From NCBI GenBank assembly GCA_021228405.1, contig JAJQRF010000002.1:186001-250000 (forward strand): a stretch of DNA of 64,000 nucleotides. The letters are read 5' to 3'. The notes below the pieces were generated by a model. That model worked only from the letters and a program-made list of their open reading frames with translations, made no database searches and was not told the DNA's origin. Shown piece by piece: positions 60,482-64,000 of the stretch. Made by a program: the position numbers and the translations under genes. This DNA is from Pyrinomonadaceae bacterium (GTDB taxonomy: Bacteria > Acidobacteriota > Blastocatellia > Pyrinomonadales > Pyrinomonadaceae). Numbering within the stretch: position 1 is the first letter of the stretch; every line of letters starts with the position of its first letter.

Positions 60482-60877
60482 ATGATTGTCGGAACTGAAT
60501 GGTTAATCGAAGCCTTTGATTGCAAAGCGGAAAAATTGCGCGAGCCTTCCGTTTTGCAAGATATTTTCGCGCGTGTTGTCAGCGATCTGGGTTTGAAAAC
60601 TTTAGGCGAACCGCTCTGGCATAAATTCGGCGGCGAAGCGGGCGTGACCGGACTTTTGATGCTGACCGAATCGCATCTTGCCTGCCATACTTATCCCGAA
60701 TATCAGACTGCGACTTTCAATCTTTATTGCTGCCGTACACGTCCCGAATGGGATTGGGAACAAAATTTAAGGGAAATTCTTGGCGCAAACGAGGTAAAGA
60801 TCACGAAAATTGAACGCGGAAATCCAAAATCCGAAACCCAAAATCCAAAATCCAAAATTGTTGGAGGTGAAGTTTGA
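60482..60877 (+). CDS. speD: S-adenosylmethionine decarboxylase proenzyme
   Basis: 131 residues. The pyruvoyl site is TESHLACHTYPE: cleavage at Glu-Ser gives the pyruvate group, and His and Cys of HLACHTYPE match the prokaryotic SpeD family. IVGTEWLIEAFDC at the N terminus is also typical. The last 19 residues are repeat-encoded (GNPKSETQNPKSKIVGGEV) and extend past the usual end. The gene starts a cluster with DUF4178, DUF350 and a spermidine-synthase-like protein, rather than lying with a classical speE. Confidence 0.93.
   Translation: MIVGTEWLIEAFDCKAEKLREPSVLQDIFARVVSDLGLKTLGEPLWHKFGGEAGVTGLLMLTESHLACHTYPEYQTATFNLYCCRTRPEWDWEQNLREILGANEVKITKIERGNPKSETQNPKSKIVGGEV
60822..60856 (+). repeat. 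ATCCAAA heptamer repeat at the 3' end of speD
   Basis: Units ATCCAAA, ATCCGAA, ACCCAAA, ATCCAAA, ATCCAAA at 60822-60856, translated as the C-terminal tail of SpeD. Confidence 0.93.
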
Positions 60878-62793
60878 GCGTTTTAAAGGCAAATTGCCCT
60901 TCGTGCGCCGCGCCGATCGAGTTTCAAAAAGGCTCGACGATCGTTCTTGTTTGCCCGTTTTGCCGTTCAGCCGTGGCGCGAACCGATCGCGGTTTGGACG
61001 ATCTCGGCAAGGTGGCGGAAATCGCCGACACACAATCGCCTTTGAAATTGGGATTAAAAGGAACGTTTCAAAATCATCGTTTTGAACTGACGGGACGCGC
61101 CCAGCTTCGCCACGAACTCGGCGGGTTTTGGGATGAATGGTATGCGACCTTTTCAAACGGTTGGGTCGGCTGGCTGGCGGAAGCACAAGGCAAATTTTAT
61201 CTGACTTTTTACCAGCCCGTTCAGAAAGGCTTTTCGCTTCCTTCGTTTGAACAGCTTCAATTAGGTCAAACCGTTCACGAAATTCCGAGCCAAACGCCGC
61301 TTATCGTGACCGAAAAAGGAACGGCAACATCGGTCGCCGCCGACGGTGAGATTCCATACAAACTGGAACCGAACGAGATCAGCAATTACGCCGATCTCTC
61401 GGGGGCGAACAATGCTTTCGGCACGATCGATTACAGTATGAATCCGCCGTGGACGTTTGTCGGAACGCAAGTGTCGCTTGCCGACATCGGACTTGCCGAC
61501 GCAAAACCCGTCACGCGTGAAGCGCAGAGAGTTTCGACGCAGGGAATGGGTTGTCCGAACTGCGGCGGACCGTTGACGCTGAACGCGCCCGATAAGACCG
61601 AACGCGTTACTTGCCCGTATTGCAACTCGCTTTTAGACGTTAATCAGGGAAATCTGACGTGGCTGAAATCGTTGAAACCGAAGCCTGATTCGCCCGAATT
61701 CGTTTTGCCGATCGGCGCGGAAGGCACTTTTAAGAACGACGTAAAATTCAAGATCATCGGCGCAATGGTCAGAAGCGTATCGATCGACGGCGTGAAATAT
61801 TACTGGCACGAATATCTGCTTTACAACCCGATGATCGGTTTCCGTTGGCTCGCGCATTCCGACAATCACTGGAACTTTGTCGAACCGATCAACGCAGCGG
61901 ACGTTTACGAATCGGGCAATACGGTCACATATAACGGGAAAAACTACAAAATTTTTCAGGACGCGGGCGCGGTGGTCGAGTATGTCATCGGCGAATTTTA
62001 CTGGCGCGTCAGTCAGGGCGAAGCGGTTCAGGCGGTCGATTACGTCAACGCGCCGCTGATGATCTCGAAAGAACGCGGAACGAATGAGATCAATTGGTCG
62101 ATCGGCGTTTATATGACCAATGCCGAGATTGAAAAAGCCTTTAACGTCAGCGATTTGCCGAAACCCTGGTCGGTTGCGCCGAATCAGCCTTTTACGGGTT
62201 CTTTTTATTATACCTGGGGATTGATTCCGCTCGCGCTTTTATTCGTCGTGGCGATATTTATGATTCCGTTCAGCGGATTCGGCTCAACGCCTTTGAATCA
62301 GCAGATAATTTTGCCGCCGCTCGTAAATTCGACTACGCCGCAAGCCGTTTTCAGTCAGCCTTTTGAGATAAAAGCAAACCGAAATGTAAGAATTACGGCA
62401 AATGCGCCCGTTTCAAATGCGTGGGCTGAACTGGATGTCGATCTCATTAACGAACAAAACAACGAAGTTGAATCGGTCAATATTCCGATCGAATATTATT
62501 CGGGTTCAGACAGCGACGGCTCTTGGACGGAAGGTTCGCAAACGCAGGACGCAACGCTTTCTTCGCTTCCCGCCGGAAAATATACTCTGCGCGTTGAGGG
62601 AACGTGGCAAAACTGGCAGCAGTCGATTCCCGTCAATGTCAAAGTCGAGCAAAACGTCACCCGCGGCGTAAACTTCTGTTGTGCGTTTTTTATTTTGCTG
62701 ATCGTCCCGATTTTGGCTCTGTTCCGCCGATTCGCGTTTGAATCGCGCCGTTGGAGCGAAAGTATGTTCGGCGGGTCGAGTTCGGGAGAATAA
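60874..62793 (+). CDS. DUF4178 double-module membrane protein with zinc ribbons
   Basis: 639 residues. The start is TTG 60874, with GGAGG 6 bp upstream; the codon overlaps the speD stop. Two zinc ribbons (CPSCAAP with CPFCRS, and CPNCGG with CPYCNS) each precede a DUF4178 module (WDEWYATFSNGWVGWLAEAQ and YYWHEYLLYNPMIGFRWLAH). Two TM helices follow near 455-480 (LIPLALLFVVAIFMIPFSG) and at the C-terminal end (FILLIVPILALFRRF), with a beta domain between them. This protein type is known next to SpeD, DUF350 and PspA-like genes in other bacteria, as I recall. It is likely part of an envelope-stress complex. Confidence 0.9.
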   Translation: MSVLKANCPSCAAPIEFQKGSTIVLVCPFCRSAVARTDRGLDDLGKVAEIADTQSPLKLGLKGTFQNHRFELTGRAQLRHELGGFWDEWYATFSNGWVGWLAEAQGKFYLTFYQPVQKGFSLPSFEQLQLGQTVHEIPSQTPLIVTEKGTATSVAADGEIPYKLEPNEISNYADLSGANNAFGTIDYSMNPPWTFVGTQVSLADIGLADAKPVTREAQRVSTQGMGCPNCGGPLTLNAPDKTERVTCPYCNSLLDVNQGNLTWLKSLKPKPDSPEFVLPIGAEGTFKNDVKFKIIGAMVRSVSIDGVKYYWHEYLLYNPMIGFRWLAHSDNHWNFVEPINAADVYESGNTVTYNGKNYKIFQDAGAVVEYVIGEFYWRVSQGEAVQAVDYVNAPLMISKERGTNEINWSIGVYMTNAEIEKAFNVSDLPKPWSVAPNQPFTGSFYYTWGLIPLALLFVVAIFMIPFSGFGSTPLNQQIILPPLVNSTTPQAVFSQPFEIKANRNVRITANAPVSNAWAELDVDLINEQNNEVESVNIPIEYYSGSDSDGSWTEGSQTQDATLSSLPAGKYTLRVEGTWQNWQQSIPVNVKVEQNVTRGVNFCCAFFILLIVPILALFRRFAFESRRWSESMFGGSSSGE

Positions 62794-62801
62794 CCAAATT
62801 T

Positions 62802-62951
62802 ATGCTTAAAAAATTATATTTGCTTTTCGGTATCGGGGTTTTGCTGGTGTATTCTTCCGCCGCCTGGTTTGGGTGGGAATTTGCCAATTCGGGAAGCAAT
62901 TCAAGACTTGGAATGCCGTTCATTTACGGCGGATTTCGTGGAGGAAAATAA
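62802..62951 (+). CDS. Small membrane protein in the speD-DUF4178 operon
   Basis: 49 residues from ATG 62802 (MLKKLYLLFGIGVLLVYSSA), with a single TM helix and then a Gly/Phe-rich tail (GMPFIYGGFRGGK). It starts 8 bp after the DUF4178 stop and ends 3 bp before the DUF350 ATG, which supports a real gene. Too short for a family call. Confidence 0.75.
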   Translation: MLKKLYLLFGIGVLLVYSSAAWFGWEFANSGSNSRLGMPFIYGGFRGGK

Positions 62952-62954
62952 TAA

Positions 62955-63215
62955 ATGTCGAATCTTTTATCAGGCTTGATGCCGTTGGCTTTTATCGTTA
63001 AGCTCGAAGAACTTTTGCCCGTTCTGATAACGACCGTAGTTTTTGTCGGCATCGGTTTACTCGTTTTCGCAGTCGCCTTTTTCATCGTCGTTAAAGTTGC
63101 GCCTTTTTCGGTCAAAAAAGAGATCGAAGAAGACCAGAACACCTCGTTGGCGATCATTATCGGCGCGATCATTATCGGCGTGGCGATCATTATCGCCTCG
63201 GCGATCAACGGCTGA
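62955..63215 (+). CDS. DUF350 membrane protein
   Basis: 86 residues with two TM helices (LITTVVFVGIGLLVFAVAFF and IIIGAIIIGVAIIIASAI) around an acidic loop (KKEIEEDQNTS), the DUF350/YjfL pattern. The function is unknown; members occur with PspA-like and SpeD/SpeE-like genes. GAGGAAA upstream supports the ATG. Confidence 0.88.
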   Translation: MSNLLSGLMPLAFIVKLEELLPVLITTVVFVGIGLLVFAVAFFIVVKVAPFSVKKEIEEDQNTSLAIIIGAIIIGVAIIIASAING

Positions 63216-63227
63216 AATTTTAGAAAA

Positions 63228-63304
63228 ACGGAAAGTGGAAAATGAAAAATGACCGCATTTTGTTTCGTTTTTCGTTTTCCGTTTTGTATTTTCCGTTTTC
63301 CAAA
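63228..63304. repeat. Heptamer-repeat foldback before the SpeE-like gene
   Basis: Eleven 7-bp units: ACGGAAA, GTGGAAA, ATGAAAA, ATGACCG, CATTTTG, TTTCGTT, TTTCGTT, TTCCGTT, TTGTATT, TTCCGTT, TTCCAAA. The left and right sides are complementary. It is related to the 33.8 kb element and lies directly against the next ATG. Confidence 0.9.
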
Positions 63305-64000
63305 TGAACAAAACTCCGCTTCTTTTTCTAAACGTCATCATCATCGCCACCTGCGGTTTGATCTACGAACTGCTCGCCGCCACCGTTTCCTCATACGTGC
63401 TTGGCGATTCGGTCACACAATTTTCATTGGTGATCGGCATATATCTTTCGGCGATGGGAGTCGGTTCGTGGCTTTCAGGTTTTTTAGACAATAATTTAGC
63501 CAAACGCTTTGTCGAGATCGAGCTTGCCGTTGCCGTTGTCGGCGGATTTTCCGCGCCGCTTCTCTTTCTTACCTTCGCCAACGTTTCCTATTTCAACATC
63601 ATTCTTTACGCGATGGTTTTCGTTATCGGCGCGCTCGTCGGTTTGGAAATTCCGCTGTTGATGCGGATTTTGAAGGACGAGATCGACTTTAAAAACCTCG
63701 TCGCCAGAGTTTTGGCATTGGATTATGCGGGCGCACTTGTCGCTTCACTGCTTTTCCCGATCTTTCTCGTCCCGAAATTGGGTTTGACGCGCACGAGCCT
63801 GATCTTCGGGCTTTTAAACGCCGGAGTCGGACTCTGGGGAACGTGGCTTCTGGAAAATCTGATTAAACCGCGTGACACCAACATTTTACGCGTCAAAGGA
63901 TTTATCATCGCGGTTCTTCTGATTATCGCTTTCATCAAAGCCGATGCGCTGACTTCGCTTGCCGAAGATGCACTTTTTGTCGATAACATAATTTACGCGA
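63304..64000 (+). CDS. Spermidine-synthase-like protein, membrane N-terminal part (cut by window end)
   Basis: 232 codons from ATG 63304 remain open to the window edge. The hallmark is a multi-TM block with [56 protein letters not shown] and [19 protein letters not shown], as in membrane-bound aminopropyltransferase-like proteins. The catalytic spermidine-synthase domain should follow outside the window. It completes the SpeD/DUF4178/DUF350 operon, whose SpeD would supply decarboxylated AdoMet to it. Confidence 0.92.
   Translation, partial: MNKTPLLFLNVIIIATCGLIYELLAATVSSYVLGDSVTQFSLVIGIYLSAMGVGSWLSGFLDNNLAKRFVEIELAVAVVGGFSAPLLFLTFANVSYFNIILYAMVFVIGALVGLEIPLLMRILKDEIDFKNLVARVLALDYAGALVASLLFPIFLVPKLGLTRTSLIFGLLNAGVGLWGTWLLENLIKPRDTNILRVKGFIIAVLLIIAFIKADALTSLAEDALFVDNIIYA

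Overview
This is a Gram-negative chromosome segment of moderate G+C that best fits the Acidobacteriota, probably the class Blastocatellia. The clues are an ECF sigma factor paired with a PknB-type kinase carrying TPRs, an acidobacterial-type VWA secreted protein, futalosine-pathway MqnA, an LptE/TamB/BamA outer-membrane toolkit and many secreted or lipoprotein genes. No rRNA, tRNA, CRISPR array, insertion sequence or prophage was recognised. The taxonomic placement is inference from gene content.

Layout. 0-6.4 kb: sigma factor/kinase pair and a large secreted repeat protein. 6.5-14.5 kb: folP, a degenerate HNH protein, lptE, an inverted-repeat-flanked GxxExxY cassette, holA, a higBA toxin-antitoxin pair, a PcrA/UvrD helicase and an A+T-rich orphan. 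14.5-20.4 kb: a 21-bp tandem array, small unknowns, lipoproteins and a large exported protein. 20.5-24.8 kb: rplM-rpsI-rpsB-tsf-pyrH-frr on the minus strand. 25-27.6 kb: NAD salvage (NadM-Nudix and nicotinamide phosphoribosyltransferase). 27.7-36.6 kb: a minus-strand cluster of PspA, an OmpA-fused solute-binding protein, ABC permease and ATPase, a two-TM coiled-coil protein, an acidic coiled-coil protein, a double AAA+ ATPase and an alkyltransferase-like protein. 36.7-44 kb: kptA group, GNAT-mqnA, MFS, LolC/E-type permease, RibBX-like protein. 44-52.6 kb: tamB-bamA. 53-60.4 kb: HD-GYP/GGDEF sensor, VWA protein, LysW-like zinc ribbon, PfkB kinase, dienelactone hydrolase, lipoprotein. 60.5 kb to the end: speD, DUF4178, small membrane protein, DUF350 and a membrane spermidine-synthase-like protein, cut by the window edge.

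Two envelope-related systems stand out. The 28-36.5 kb cluster looks like a PspA-coupled membrane-maintenance machine with a sensor that could bind both a small molecule and peptidoglycan. The end cluster (SpeD, DUF4178, DUF350, SpeE-like) belongs to a polyamine-like/membrane set that I recall being linked to PspA elsewhere. Together with LptE, LolC/E, TamB and BamA, much of the window serves the cell envelope.

The most striking non-coding signal is repetitive. Many spacers, and at least five genes in frame, carry short tandem heptanucleotide repeats. The heptamer differs from site to site but the 7-bp period is constant, and in spacers the repeats often form two facing arms of a hairpin. Separately, two arrays of 21-bp units (near 14.7 kb and 52.8 kb) share one architecture: in each unit a 4-base arm, a 4-base centre and a complementary 4-base arm. 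Two larger foldback elements (13.8 kb and 16.3 kb) and a cassette bounded by 22-bp inverted repeats (8.9-9.4 kb) complete the picture.
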